This document shows, piece after piece, positions 18,247 to 27,885 of a DNA stretch of 64,000 nucleotides. Below the pieces are notes generated by a model. The model was not told the origin of the DNA. It saw nothing but the letters and a program-made list of their open reading frames with translations, and did not search any database. Positions within the stretch are counted from its first letter, which is position 1. The number at the start of each line of letters is the position of its first letter. Made by a program: the position numbers and the translations under genes. The DNA comes from Candidozyma auris (lineage: Eukaryota; Ascomycota; Pichiomycetes; Serinales; Metschnikowiaceae): contig NC_072817.1 of the NCBI RefSeq assembly GCF_003013715.1, positions 310,001-374,000 of the forward strand. Direction: 5' to 3'.

Positions 18247-18957
18247 ATGTCCCGCTTGACCCCTGACAGAGATGCCTTCTCTAGATTGGGTGAAAGCCTC
18301 ACTCAAAAGCACTCCGATGAGCTTTCAGCTCAGCTATCAGTTTTCCAGTCCGTGCTAGTTAATTTTGCTTTAGAACATGGGGAGAGTATTCAAACCAATA
18401 GTGAATTTCAGGCTAAGTTCACTCAGATATGCCATCTGATAGGTGTTGATCCTTTGGAATTACTTTTGATTTCTGAGTCCAGGCTGAAGAAAAAGCCAAA
18501 TTTGTATTGCGGGTTGGCTATCAGGATAGTGGAGATCTGCCAAGAAACTAGCGATATCAATGGCGGATTGATATCCATGAAAGAGCTAAGGTCCAGACTA
18601 CAGCAGGAACTGAACGTGCCTCTTCAGGTATCTGAAAGTGATATTATGAAAGCCTTAACAACTCTCATTGACTTAGGGGAAGGTCTCGAGTTATTAACAA
18701 TCAATAAAAAGAGGTGGATAAGACATTTTACCGCTGCCGGCAAGAATGGTATCTCTTCAGATCAGCAAAAGGTTTACGCCTTGTGTGAATTCATGGGTGG
18801 GTTCGTATCCTATAGGCTTCTACGTGATAATTACGGATGGGATAGTGTGCGTCTGAAAACCGTGATAGATGAAATGATCATGGAAGGTTTTTTGTGGATC
18901 GACTCTCAAGGTGAAGAGGGGTGGACATTTTGGGAACCCTCGTGGATCTCAAAGTAA
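18247..18957 (+). CDS. SNF8: ESCRT-II subunit Vps22/Snf8
   Basis: 236 residues, the size of yeast Snf8 (233). The N-terminal helical segment SAQLSVFQSVLVNFALEHG and ICH-x-IGVDPLELL are conserved, followed by two winged-helix domains ending WIDSQGEEGWTFWEPSWISK. ESCRT-II sorts ubiquitinated cargo into multivesicular bodies and nucleates ESCRT-III. Codon 18436-18438 is CTG at a position occupied by Ser in yeast and Thr in human, so it is probably read as Ser. It ends 3 bp before the convergent DEG1. Confidence 0.93.
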   Translation: MSRLTPDRDAFSRLGESLTQKHSDELSAQLSVFQSVLVNFALEHGESIQTNSEFQAKFTQICHLIGVDPLELLLISESRLKKKPNLYCGLAIRIVEICQETSDINGGLISMKELRSRLQQELNVPLQVSESDIMKALTTLIDLGEGLELLTINKKRWIRHFTAAGKNGISSDQQKVYALCEFMGGFVSYRLLRDNYGWDSVRLKTVIDEMIMEGFLWIDSQGEEGWTFWEPSWISK

Positions 18958-18960
18958 GTC

Positions 18961-20208
18961 TCATTTTTCGAGCTTTCTCTTTTTCTTTTCAAGAAATTTG
19001 AGGTTTTGATGTTCGACCGTCTCTCCTAAAGGTCGCTGGCTGAGAGGAGTATAGTTCTTAAATGCTCTCCCGACTCCATCCCCAAGATTAACATAATTGC
19101 TCTTCTGTGAAGGCAACTTTTTTGCGAAGACTTGATCCATCATCGACACAATTTGTGCTTTGAGTTGATAATCTAGCTTGAGACCATTGAACCTTTTGCA
19201 TTCTTTTTGCATCTTGATTTGTTGCAGTTCCCCAAAATTTGTGGCAGGCGATAGCCACTCCATCTCTGGGAAAACGCAGTCATATAACACAAGCGGAATA
19301 TCGTGTGCCATTTCATACAATGGTCTACTAGGGTACTTTTCCACATTCAACAAATCCAGAACAATGGAAGGCTTCTCATGACCCTGGCCAACAAGGAAAA
19401 GAATCGCAACCATACAACGGACTTGATGCCAAAGGAACGCAGAGCCCTTCAAGTCAAATGCATAAAATTTTTCATTAACAGAGATGATGTCTGCCGAGTG
19501 AATAAGACGTTCGTGATTTGTGATCTGCTTCGACCCATCTATTTTGCAAAAGTTGCGGAAATCGTGTGTTCCCTCGTATAGTTTTGCTGCTACCTTCATA
19601 GCCGCCACATCTAGGTGCTCGCCAGAAAACACATATTTGTAATGTCTATAGAGACAACTGAATCTAGCGTCGAATCCTTCCGGAGGCCTTAGGCAAACTT
19701 CAGTTATTCGTATATTAAGAGGAAGTAGGGCATTCAAGATCGTGACATATGGTAGCTCCCGATCGTCCTTCGAGATATCTGCTTGGTCCTTGATGTCAAG
19801 ATTCGAGCGCACATTTAACGCAATAACCTGGTTCAAAGCACTTACACCTTTATCGGTGCGACCGCATCTGCTGAAACCACAAGATGAAGGGTCTGAGGAC
19901 TCAATTAGCTTCGCTTTCACCATGGCATCTAGAATCACCTCCTCCACAGTCGGCAATGGGGTTGGGTCATACTGAAAGCTTAGCCCATTGAAATTCCAGC
20001 CCATATATGCGAAACGAAGAGCTATGAATCTAGTGCTGATCTTAGCAAAGTCGAACACTTTCTTTCCTTTCTTATCTGGGTTACTCTTCACAGGTGACTT
20101 GGGCTTGGTACTCTCAAGCAGCTGTATCCTTTGTATGAGATCTTCTTTTGACCATGTCTCGTAGCTGTTATCGGCAAGCAGTGAAAAGTTTTTCGATGTT
20201 CTGGCCAT
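18961..20208 (-). CDS. DEG1: tRNA pseudouridine-38/39 synthase
   Basis: The start is placed at MARTSKNFS (415 residues); an in-frame ATG at 20229 would add seven. The TruA-type catalytic loop SRCGRTDKGVSALNQ carries the catalytic Asp, and FALRFAYMGWNFNGLSFQ-like and FLWHQVRCMVAILFLVGQG segments match Deg1/Pus3. The enzyme isomerises U38/U39 in tRNA anticodon arms in cytoplasm and nucleus. It is divergent from SPB4 across a 155-bp promoter with ribosome-biogenesis-type motifs, and convergent with SNF8. Confidence 0.94.
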   Translation of the reverse strand: MARTSKNFSLLADNSYETWSKEDLIQRIQLLESTKPKSPVKSNPDKKGKKVFDFAKISTRFIALRFAYMGWNFNGLSFQYDPTPLPTVEEVILDAMVKAKLIESSDPSSCGFSRCGRTDKGVSALNQVIALNVRSNLDIKDQADISKDDRELPYVTILNALLPLNIRITEVCLRPPEGFDARFSCLYRHYKYVFSGEHLDVAAMKVAAKLYEGTHDFRNFCKIDGSKQITNHERLIHSADIISVNEKFYAFDLKGSAFLWHQVRCMVAILFLVGQGHEKPSIVLDLLNVEKYPSRPLYEMAHDIPLVLYDCVFPEMEWLSPATNFGELQQIKMQKECKRFNGLKLDYQLKAQIVSMMDQVFAKKLPSQKSNYVNLGDGVGRAFKNYTPLSQRPLGETVEHQNLKFLEKKKRKLEK

Positions 20209-20264
20209 TATTCGGATAAATCTCCGCATAAAGTAGAACTAAGACGCTTTTCAACCGAAATATC

Positions 20265-20285
20265 GCGATGCGCATCGAAAATTTC
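20265..20285. promoter_or_regulatory. PAC-like and RRPE-like motifs between DEG1 and SPB4
   Basis: GCGATG at 20265-20270 lies a few bases from GAAAATTTC at 20277-20285. Their pairing resembles the PAC (GCGATGAG) plus RRPE (GAAAATTT) combination that drives ribosome-biogenesis genes in yeasts. The PAC copy is imperfect. Confidence 0.45.
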
Positions 20286-20363
20286 CGACCACGATCAAGC
20301 ACCTATTTGAGTTTGAGTAATTTTTTTTGTTCTTTTATTCCTTGAACACTTTTTATAAATAGT

Positions 20364-22181
20364 ATGGACAGGTCTCTTTCATGGGATCAAGTGGCCAAAA
20401 ACTTGCATCCATGGCTCAAAGATGCCATTGTCGCTTTGGGGTACCCTGCAATGACTCCGGTTCAGGCATCTACAATTCCACTATTCAGTGGAAACAAAGA
20501 CGTTGTGGTCCAGTCTGTGACCGGTTCCGGAAAAACGTTGGCCTTCACTATTCCTGTTTTGCATCATGTTTCTCGAGCTTTTTATGACTCCGAGTCCCCC
20601 ACATCTAAAAAAGGACTGATACTAGCAGTCATCATATCTCCCACTCGAGAGCTTGCTCACCAAATACAGTCCGTCTTCGACCAAGTTATACAGTTTCTGC
20701 CTGATGAAGAGCAAAAATTAAAAACCCAGCTTGTTGTGGGCTCCCTTGTAAGCGTGCGGGAGGACATTGAGGCCTTCACGAAGGATAAACCACAAATTAT
20801 CATTGGCACACCAGGCAGGCTACTCGAGTTCGTTAGTAACCCAAGAGTCAAGACAAACAATGTTGAGATTGCTGTCTTGGACGAGGCCGATAGACTTCTC
20901 GATATGTCCTTCGAAAATGACGTCCTATCCATCTTAAGACAGCTACCGAAGCAGAGAAGAACGGGCCTCTTTTCTGCAACCCTATCTGCTTCTGGAGATA
21001 GAATCTTTAAAGTAGGTATGCTCAATCCCGTCAAGGTCGCGGTACAATCAAAATCATCCCTCACAGCTGCCCCCTCATCGCTAACCATTAAGTATTTGAT
21101 GGTGAGCTCGGAGCAAAAGTTTACTATGCTACTTCAGCTTATAAGGCGTTATAAGTTCAAAAAATGCATGGTCTATTTTCCCACGTGCATATCGGTAAAG
21201 CACTTTTATCAACTTTTGCTGGTTTTTGAGGATGATCCTTCTAATCCAGTAAGATTTCACTCCTTGCACGGTCAGCTTGGCACATCCACTCGACTCAAAA
21301 CTCTTAAGGCATTTACAGAAGCTGATTCCGATATAAAAAAACACGTTCTCATGACAACTGATGTCGCAGCAAGAGGTATCGATGTCTCGGATGTGGACTT
21401 GGTCATTCAACTAGACCCTCCTAATGATCCAGATGTATTTTTGCATAGAGCAGGAAGAGCAGGACGAGCCAATAAGGCTGGTAATGCAATTGTTATGTTG
21501 AGTGAAGGTGGGTCCGAAATTAATTTTGTTGATTTCATGGAGGTCAAGGGCGTGCTAATGAGTGAGCTTAAAATGCAACCTGATTCTGAATTTCATCAAC
21601 GATATTACGCAAGGGTAAGACAATTTATGCTTGATGATAGAGCTCGACATGAAACTGCCGTTAAGGCTTACGTAGCATTCGTGAAGAGCTACTCTAAACA
21701 TCTAGCAAAGTCTATTTTCAGACTCCAAAGCCTTGACTATGTAGGGGTAGCTCTCATGTATGGCCTTTTGAGACTTCCAAAAATGCCTGAGGCACGCTAC
21801 ATTCCTTCTGAGAGATTGCCAGAGGATGGCTGGCTCATAGGTGAACCGATGGATATGGACAAATATAAATACGCTGACCCTGTCAAGGAAAGAGCAAGAG
21901 TCGAGAATTTAGAGGCAGATAAAGAAAAGAAAATTCAGGACGCCAAAAAAAGGAAGCAACTTAAAAAGCAAAATGAATCGTGGTCTTCCAAAGAGAAATC
22001 TAAAGAAGCAAAACTGGAAAGGAAGCAGAAACTTAAAAGAAAGCGTGAAGAATTAGAGCGCAAACTAATGGAACAGTCTTCTGATGATGAGGAAGTTCAA
22101 GTGGACTGGAAAGACTTGGTTAGGCAAAGCAAAAAACTGAGACAAACTTCTAGTGTACAAGGGCAGTTCAGTGATCTATGA
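20364..22181 (+). CDS. SPB4: DEAD-box RNA helicase Spb4
   Basis: 605 residues, matching Spb4 (606). Motifs in order: Q motif region near 32-37, GSGKT 54-58, PTRELA about 93-98, TPGRL about 149-153, DEAD 173-176, SAT 204-206, and motif VI HRAGRAGRA. The C-terminal tail is Lys/Arg/Glu rich and coiled. Opening WDQVAKNLHPWLKDAI is typical. Spb4 acts in late nucleolar pre-60S maturation, remodelling 25S rRNA. It ends 10 bp before the convergent ULA1 stop. Confidence 0.95.
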   Translation: MDRSLSWDQVAKNLHPWLKDAIVALGYPAMTPVQASTIPLFSGNKDVVVQSVTGSGKTLAFTIPVLHHVSRAFYDSESPTSKKGLILAVIISPTRELAHQIQSVFDQVIQFLPDEEQKLKTQLVVGSLVSVREDIEAFTKDKPQIIIGTPGRLLEFVSNPRVKTNNVEIAVLDEADRLLDMSFENDVLSILRQLPKQRRTGLFSATLSASGDRIFKVGMLNPVKVAVQSKSSLTAAPSSLTIKYLMVSSEQKFTMLLQLIRRYKFKKCMVYFPTCISVKHFYQLLLVFEDDPSNPVRFHSLHGQLGTSTRLKTLKAFTEADSDIKKHVLMTTDVAARGIDVSDVDLVIQLDPPNDPDVFLHRAGRAGRANKAGNAIVMLSEGGSEINFVDFMEVKGVLMSELKMQPDSEFHQRYYARVRQFMLDDRARHETAVKAYVAFVKSYSKHLAKSIFRLQSLDYVGVALMYGLLRLPKMPEARYIPSERLPEDGWLIGEPMDMDKYKYADPVKERARVENLEADKEKKIQDAKKRKQLKKQNESWSSKEKSKEAKLERKQKLKRKREELERKLMEQSSDDEEVQVDWKDLVRQSKKLRQTSSVQGQFSDL

Positions 22182-22191
22182 ATTTCATGCG

Positions 22192-23736
22192 TCACGGTTT
22201 CCACTTTTCACTTACCGAACGAATACCATCGAAAACAAAGAGATTGTTGAGAGGAATGTATTGAGCTGTGACAACCTTCAAAATTTCCTGGCTCGCTACT
22301 CCACCCAAGAGGCTGCATATGTTATGGTACTTATTGGGTTGATGTTCATAGATTTCTTTCAAAATAGACTTGCAGTTCTCCGGAATCACATCCATCTCCT
22401 TCGAACCTAGCACACGACTGAATGATTTTAGTAATTCGGTAAAGCCTCCATGGCTTCCTTCCGCAATCCATAGATGTAGAGCATGAATTCCGTAATGAAT
22501 TGCCAAGGTATTCGATTCAGACTGGCATAAAATCATTTCATTTTTGAGTCTATCTGAAAACGCATCTTGAGAACCACGCGAATAGTATATGCTGGCAGCG
22601 TTCTTGCAAAATATAGCAATCATTTCCAGTGACACAATTTCGGTCCTATTAAACTCCGAAAAAGTTTGTTGCAATAAGTTGGCAAATCGCTGTTGATCCT
22701 CCAATGCTTTTTTTCGGTAAATTTGCTGGATTGCGATGTAGTTTCTTGTGTTGGAAGCCATGTCGGGCAATCGGCCCGGTAATGGCAATGCTCCGTATTT
22801 CTCTGCAAACTTGGCAAGGGTCCTAATGAAGAGCCAAAAAAGCGCTGTTTTTCCACTAATGCTGGGATCACTTGCTCGCATGTCATGGAATAGCTCCTTA
22901 AGATGCTCTGGTATCGCGGTAACTTGCAATGCTCGATGGACCTGCTGACCAGCTTCTATGAAGTTTGTCTCTAGGTTGATGTTTCTGGATAAGCCTTCGA
23001 TGTACCGACTGCGAAATTCCCTCTTCTCTTTGTAGTTCTTTGGAGTACTTGAATCATGGTCTCTCTTCCATCTTTGCAAAGCTTTGATGAATATTACAAT
23101 ATACGGGACATGAGCATGCTCTGTATCATCCAAGCTTTCAAGATCAATTGAGTCAGCATATGTTTGAAGTTCTGGCCAAGGCCTATCGATACGTAAATCA
23201 TAGATCGTTGAGGGGTCGTGTGTCTCAATCACGGCATTTTCTTCGGAAAACACTTGAAGAGTTCCATAGAAGCCGCAGGTATTAACGTGAAATAAAGGTA
23301 CACCTTTTGACCAAAGGCGTTGCTTCATCGCCAACATGTCAGAGGGGGGGATGAAATCACTTATCAACACAACGTCAAAGCTATCAAAGAAGTGAGGCTC
23401 ATGCAAGAGATCACCAATATTTCTAGAATGACTGAACCATTGGACGTCCAGGTTAAGTTCGCTAAGTGATTTAGCAACACTCTCAGCTATACTTTTTCCC
23501 AAATCGTCCTCTGTGAGAAAAAAATTGCCGTCTAGATCGTTCTGTTCCACTATTCTATCATCAACAATCGTGTAAGTTCCTATGCCAGGTAATATGAGGT
23601 TCTTTAACGTCTCGACGCCCGTTGGATTCACATTGATAAGACAAATATGGCCCTTTTCGAGTCTGGACTGACCATCTTGAGCCCATAATCGTAGTTGACG
23701 ATCATATTTGGTTTCCTTGTCGATCCTCGAAGACAT
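22192..23736 (-). CDS. ULA1: NEDD8/Rub1-activating enzyme regulatory subunit
   Basis: Start at MSSRIDKETKYDRQLRLWAQDGQ (514 residues). The frame continues upstream to 23811 but with unconserved sequence. KYDRQLRLW followed by a Rossmann-type stretch (LINVNPTGVETLKNLILPGIG) is characteristic of the APPBP1/Ula1 half of the heterodimeric NEDD8 E1. As expected for this pseudo-E1 subunit no catalytic Cys loop is evident. With Uba3 it activates Rub1 for cullin modification. Length agrees with fungal and animal APPBP1. Confidence 0.9.
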   Translation of the reverse strand: MSSRIDKETKYDRQLRLWAQDGQSRLEKGHICLINVNPTGVETLKNLILPGIGTYTIVDDRIVEQNDLDGNFFLTEDDLGKSIAESVAKSLSELNLDVQWFSHSRNIGDLLHEPHFFDSFDVVLISDFIPPSDMLAMKQRLWSKGVPLFHVNTCGFYGTLQVFSEENAVIETHDPSTIYDLRIDRPWPELQTYADSIDLESLDDTEHAHVPYIVIFIKALQRWKRDHDSSTPKNYKEKREFRSRYIEGLSRNINLETNFIEAGQQVHRALQVTAIPEHLKELFHDMRASDPSISGKTALFWLFIRTLAKFAEKYGALPLPGRLPDMASNTRNYIAIQQIYRKKALEDQQRFANLLQQTFSEFNRTEIVSLEMIAIFCKNAASIYYSRGSQDAFSDRLKNEMILCQSESNTLAIHYGIHALHLWIAEGSHGGFTELLKSFSRVLGSKEMDVIPENCKSILKEIYEHQPNKYHNICSLLGGVASQEILKVVTAQYIPLNNLFVFDGIRSVSEKWKP

Positions 23737-24066
23737 GCCTTCTTTGGTAAACCTATGGGTAAGAAAGCTCGTTCGCGGAGTGCGAGTGCAATCCACAGAA
23801 CATACACACACACTTGGGATTCAAACTGAACCTCTAGGTTCCGACTAGCCAACTTTTAATAGTAGATCCAGAATCATGCTTAGAGGGTGTTCGTGACCTA
23901 TTATAAATGAGCAAAATGATCTTTTGTTCTTTTCTATATTCGATAATATGTGCATGGGAAATCAGGTCGACTTTTGGGATCATCTCCGAGATGCGGTTTG
24001 GTGGACTATAAATGACAATTTTCTTTGTTTCTTACCTCATATTCTCTCATTTTTCTAAAATACGTG

Positions 24067-25446
24067 TTAAGCTATAACGCAACCTTTGCTGTTGACTACT
24101 TCCTTGTAGCGTTCCTTGTCGCTTTCCTTTAGCTTCTCTTTAACTTCGATTGGAAAAGATCTTTTAATGATCTGCATGGCCTCGACATCTAAATTTGATG
24201 AATCCGCAAGTGCTATGGCGTTTGAAGAGCGACACATGGGACAGTCCGTTTTCCCTCTGTGCTTCATTTTGACCAAGCATCGAACACAGAAAACATGACC
24301 GCATAGGAGCCTGATGGGTTTGTATGCTATACCCACGCAGATTGGACAACTGTAGTCATCTATTTGTGGCACTAGAGTGAGAAGTTTAGTTTGCATTATG
24401 CCACAGATTGTTTGAGCTATCGATGATCCAGTCATGAAAATGTGATCCAGCGAAATTAGAGCGGGGAATCTGGCAGAAACATTGAGGGAGGTTTGCTTGT
24501 CGAACTTTTTAAGAATTTTTCGTAAGGCGGTAGTATTGATAGACTGAAACTGAAGAATTTTGAAAAGACGTTCGTTTAGGTCATAAAAATGTCTATAAGC
24601 GGCAAGAGACTTCTTTTTCAGCATTCTTTCAAGAACTTGTGTCTGATCTATCCTGCTTGCAAATGTCTTCAAATTGGCCCTGATTTGTTCAGCTCCGCGC
24701 TCCAGAGACTTCAGTGAGGTCTCATTGTAGCGAAAAAATATCTCTGAATCAAGATATATCTTAAATAGCTCTCTCCAATTGTATAAGTCAGACTTTTTTG
24801 TCGTGAAGAGAAGAACTTCATCGGCGATCTTGTCTATCTGTTGAACAAGCCGCACCTCTTCTTCTTGTGTTATACGATCTAGATTTTCCAACTCAGAATT
24901 AAGAGTCCCAAAAAACTTCAAATCGGATCCCAACATAATGACGATTTCATTCTCGTTGACTTGAACTACCTCCTCACCTGTATTGGATGTAGTGGGGGAA
25001 AGTACCAACTCATCATCTTGTTCTTTGACTTCCACTATTTTCTGTCCCTCTTCATCTGAAGCAAGAGCTTTCTCAACCTTTTCCTTGATGAGTCGCGCTA
25101 ACCTTTGAAATCTATCATGCGAGAGCTGTTCTCGTGCTCTTTCATCAATCGCAATTTTTAAGTAGGGTATCACTTCGTTCGATCTTCTTGACTTAGCCAA
25201 AAAGTACTTCGCCACAACAGGATTGTTCGGTTGAGTTTCATCATCATCAAGTTCAACTGTGTTGCTAGTAGTGCTATCTTGAAGTAGCAACTTACGGTCC
25301 GCTTTAGACAAGCCTAAAAACTCCAACTCCTTCACAACTTTTCCAATGCACTTTTTAAGGACCTTGTACTGAATAGCAGCTTCCACCCACTCTTCCGGGA
25401 TATCTTCCTCAATAAGCGTTTGCTGAAGAACCTTTGCGAATTTCAT
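24067..25446 (-). CDS. SPX-RING protein, probable E3 ubiquitin ligase
   Basis: 459 residues starting MKFAKVLQQTL, the usual SPX N-terminus (an ATG two codons upstream exists). The SPX domain is split by charged insertions and covers about 1-340; the region PEEWVEAAIQYKVLKKCIGK contains the inositol-pyrophosphate-binding Lys cluster. A C3HC4 RING lies at about 369-408 (CPIC…CGHVFC…C…CPMC). The architecture matches plant NLA and fungal SPX-RING proteins that couple phosphate/inositol-pyrophosphate sensing to ubiquitination. The targets here are unknown. S. cerevisiae has no close equivalent as far as I recall. Confidence 0.88.
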   Translation of the reverse strand: MKFAKVLQQTLIEEDIPEEWVEAAIQYKVLKKCIGKVVKELEFLGLSKADRKLLLQDSTTSNTVELDDDETQPNNPVVAKYFLAKSRRSNEVIPYLKIAIDERAREQLSHDRFQRLARLIKEKVEKALASDEEGQKIVEVKEQDDELVLSPTTSNTGEEVVQVNENEIVIMLGSDLKFFGTLNSELENLDRITQEEEVRLVQQIDKIADEVLLFTTKKSDLYNWRELFKIYLDSEIFFRYNETSLKSLERGAEQIRANLKTFASRIDQTQVLERMLKKKSLAAYRHFYDLNERLFKILQFQSINTTALRKILKKFDKQTSLNVSARFPALISLDHIFMTGSSIAQTICGIMQTKLLTLVPQIDDYSCPICVGIAYKPIRLLCGHVFCVRCLVKMKHRGKTDCPMCRSSNAIALADSSNLDVEAMQIIKRSFPIEVKEKLKESDKERYKEVVNSKGCVIA

Positions 25447-25452
25447 AGTCAA

Positions 25453-25922
25453 ACAGTTGAATCTGAGCTTTGAGTTTGAAATCAGTCTCTATTTTTTTTT
25501 AAATCACCTCCCTTCCCTTGCATACTAGCAGACCTTTTGAACAACTGTTTATGTCTTTGCGTTCCGTATTCTCTATAGGAGGTAATTCGTGTTGATGCAA
25601 AGATTTGGTCGAGCTGAGTATAAAACGGCAGGGATTATCGCGAGGAAAGCTACAGAACCAGATATTTCAGACAGCTGTGCACGTGGACAGATAACAAAGC
25701 TTGAAACTACCGCAGTTGGGGTGACGTTATCGTCTGGCTTGTTCAAATTGGTATAACCGGATATGCGGCCTTGTGAGGTGATGTAGGAACATCCTCAGTC
25801 GTCGTTATCACTTTGATCTCCATAGTGAGGAATGCTTGTTTTCGATTTCACCTTTTCTTAAGTGATATCAATTCGCGCACTCTCATAAAATGAGGAACGA
25901 GTTTTGCGATATGCCAGTAGAA
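25453..25922. other. Intergenic: SPX-RING upstream region
   Basis: About 470 bp of relatively GC-rich non-coding sequence, probably the SPX-RING promoter. No tRNA or repeat seen. Confidence 0.4.
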
Positions 25923-26090
25923 TCACCAAAGCTTACTCAAAGGGCGACTTTGTAATAGCTGATTAACCTTCTCGTAATGTTCTTCACCATATAACTCCTG
26001 CCATCGTTCCATCGATTGAAAACGAATGATGTATATGAGAGATGAGGTGGCCTTTGCCCTGTACTTTGAATTTGGCCCGATGTCCTTTGT
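25923..26090 (-). CDS. Coding-like 55-codon ORF fragment without a start
   Basis: An open frame follows a TAA at 26093-26091 and ends in TGA at 25925-25923. Its only Met is residue 27. The translation (for example SSLIYIIRFQSMERWQELYG, then YEKVNQLL) has good protein composition and faintly resembles the C-terminal half of EthD-like dimeric alpha/beta-barrel proteins. The bases ACAAAG at 26096-26091 could be an acceptor of an unseen upstream exon, but the NDE1-type gene stops only 130 bp upstream and no donor is visible. More likely a gene remnant; low certainty. Confidence 0.25.
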   Translation of the reverse strand, partial: TKDIGPNSKYRAKATSSLIYIIRFQSMERWQELYGEEHYEKVNQLLQSRPLSKLW

Positions 26091-26220
26091 TTATGGTTTG
26101 AGAATTAGGGAACACGAATAATGACAATGAAAAATTATTAAAGAGAGCTCCAGAACACTATATAAAGCATGTTATTTGTAGAAACACTATAAAGTCTAAT
26201 TCAGCCAAGCCACAAGTAGA

Positions 26221-27885
26221 CTATTCTTTAGAGATGTCACGACCGAAACAGGCAACCTTGAGCCAGTCGAAGCAGACCAAAATTTGGTTTTTGACTGAGA
26301 GACACATATATATGTAAGCCGATCTCCACAACAAAAATGTGAACGGGCCTCCAGAACTAACGTTGGACCAATCGCCCCAAACCAAATCAGCAACTGCTCT
26401 CTCTGAGCCGATGTAAGCCAAGGAGCCTTGGTGGTTATACTCAAACACGGGCAAATTAGACTCCAATTTCACCAATTTCTTCTTGTATCTATCAACGCGT
26501 TCCTCTGGTCTTGAATTGTTGATTTTGTATTTTAAGGCCTCAATTTCGTGCAATCTATGAAAATGCTCTGCCAAATAGATACCTTGTTGGAAGGCGACCT
26601 GAGCAGTGGGGGCAAACTTGGTGAAAGTACAATCACCAAACGCCCAGATATTATTGGTACCATCAACCAAAAGTCTATCATCCACTAGTAAGCCCTTTTT
26701 GGCGTTCTTTTGCTCTTCAATTTTTGAAGACAAATTGCCAACAATTGGTCTTTTCGCATTTCCGGTAGCCCAAATTAACATTCCATACGGAATTTCCTTC
26801 ACATCATTGGGATTCTCCTTACTTACGGCGTAAACATTCTTGTCGTTGACTTCCTTCACAACATGACTACACAACAAGTTGATATGAGTATCTTTCATCA
26901 CCTGATTTGTATACTCAACCAATTTTTTGTTGAACATACTCAACACGTGGGGCATTGCCTCAACAAGGGTGATCTTCAATTCGGAAGCAACTTCAGGCAT
27001 CCAAGACTTCAAGTCTTGATCAATATAATCCTGCAATTCACCAGCTGTCTCAACCCCGGTAGGTCCTCCACCGCAAACAACGATATGACATAATCTCTTT
27101 CTTTCTGGGTCGTCTTTGGGCAATATGTTGGCAGCCTCGATGACGTCCATCAATCTTCTGCGGATTTTCATCGAATCGCTCACTTCTTTTAAAAACGTTG
27201 AGTGTTCAGCAACCCCTGGAAGACCAAAAGTCGAGGGCTGCGCACCAACACCAACAACCAAATAGTCGTAATTCAAGGATGTGATTATATCTTCAGAGAA
27301 TGTGGGTTTGGAAGAGCTCGAATCCTTACCAGAATGACCTGAATGAACGGTAGTCAGCTGTTTTATGGTGATTTTATTGTTCACAGGATCAATATCGGTA
27401 GCCTCTGCCTCCAAGTATATCACCTCGCCGGGGCACCTTCGAGTTATAGCTCTAACGGGTTCGATGATCGATCTCACTTCAATCGTACCTGTCGGACAAG
27501 ATGGGAGCAAAGGAGTATACAAAAAGTAGTTACGTGGCGACACAATGACGACATTATACAATGTAGTATCCAATTTTTTCAAGAGCGAGATTGACCCCCA
27601 TCCAGAGCCTAAAATCACCAAGGTTTTCTTCTTCATACCGTTTTCAAACGTCGGCGCTTGCTTCTGTTGTTCTGCTGGATGAGACTCACGCCACACCTTG
27701 AAACTAACGTATCCGACGGAGCACGCTGCCACGGCAAGAGTACCGTAGCCGAGAGTTCGGAAGGACCTTGAAAGAAAACTCGACGGCTTGGGGACAGGTG
27801 CATTATAGCGACGGGCAGACGAATTAAAAAAGCGGCACGGAGTAAACCTAGGCACTCTGTTTATTGGAATACCGGCTCTCAACAT
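26221..27885 (-). CDS. NDE1: External alternative (type II) NADH dehydrogenase, mitochondrial
   Basis: The preferred start, MLRAGIPINRVPRF, gives 554 residues (S. cerevisiae Nde1 is 560); an in-frame ATG at 27945 would add 20. The N-terminus is Arg/Ser-rich, a mitochondrial presequence, followed by a hydrophobic segment near 55-70, as in external inner-membrane enzymes. FAD-binding GSGWGS and NADH-binding CGGGPTGVETAGEL Rossmann motifs are present, as is the quinone-side motif ATGNAKRP. It oxidises cytosolic NADH to ubiquinone without proton pumping. NDE2 versus NDE1 cannot be separated. It coexists with a complex I subunit gene at 43348. Confidence 0.9.
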   Translation of the reverse strand: MLRAGIPINRVPRFTPCRFFNSSARRYNAPVPKPSSFLSRSFRTLGYGTLAVAACSVGYVSFKVWRESHPAEQQKQAPTFENGMKKKTLVILGSGWGSISLLKKLDTTLYNVVIVSPRNYFLYTPLLPSCPTGTIEVRSIIEPVRAITRRCPGEVIYLEAEATDIDPVNNKITIKQLTTVHSGHSGKDSSSSKPTFSEDIITSLNYDYLVVGVGAQPSTFGLPGVAEHSTFLKEVSDSMKIRRRLMDVIEAANILPKDDPERKRLCHIVVCGGGPTGVETAGELQDYIDQDLKSWMPEVASELKITLVEAMPHVLSMFNKKLVEYTNQVMKDTHINLLCSHVVKEVNDKNVYAVSKENPNDVKEIPYGMLIWATGNAKRPIVGNLSSKIEEQKNAKKGLLVDDRLLVDGTNNIWAFGDCTFTKFAPTAQVAFQQGIYLAEHFHRLHEIEALKYKINNSRPEERVDRYKKKLVKLESNLPVFEYNHQGSLAYIGSERAVADLVWGDWSNVSSGGPFTFLLWRSAYIYMCLSVKNQILVCFDWLKVACFGRDISKE

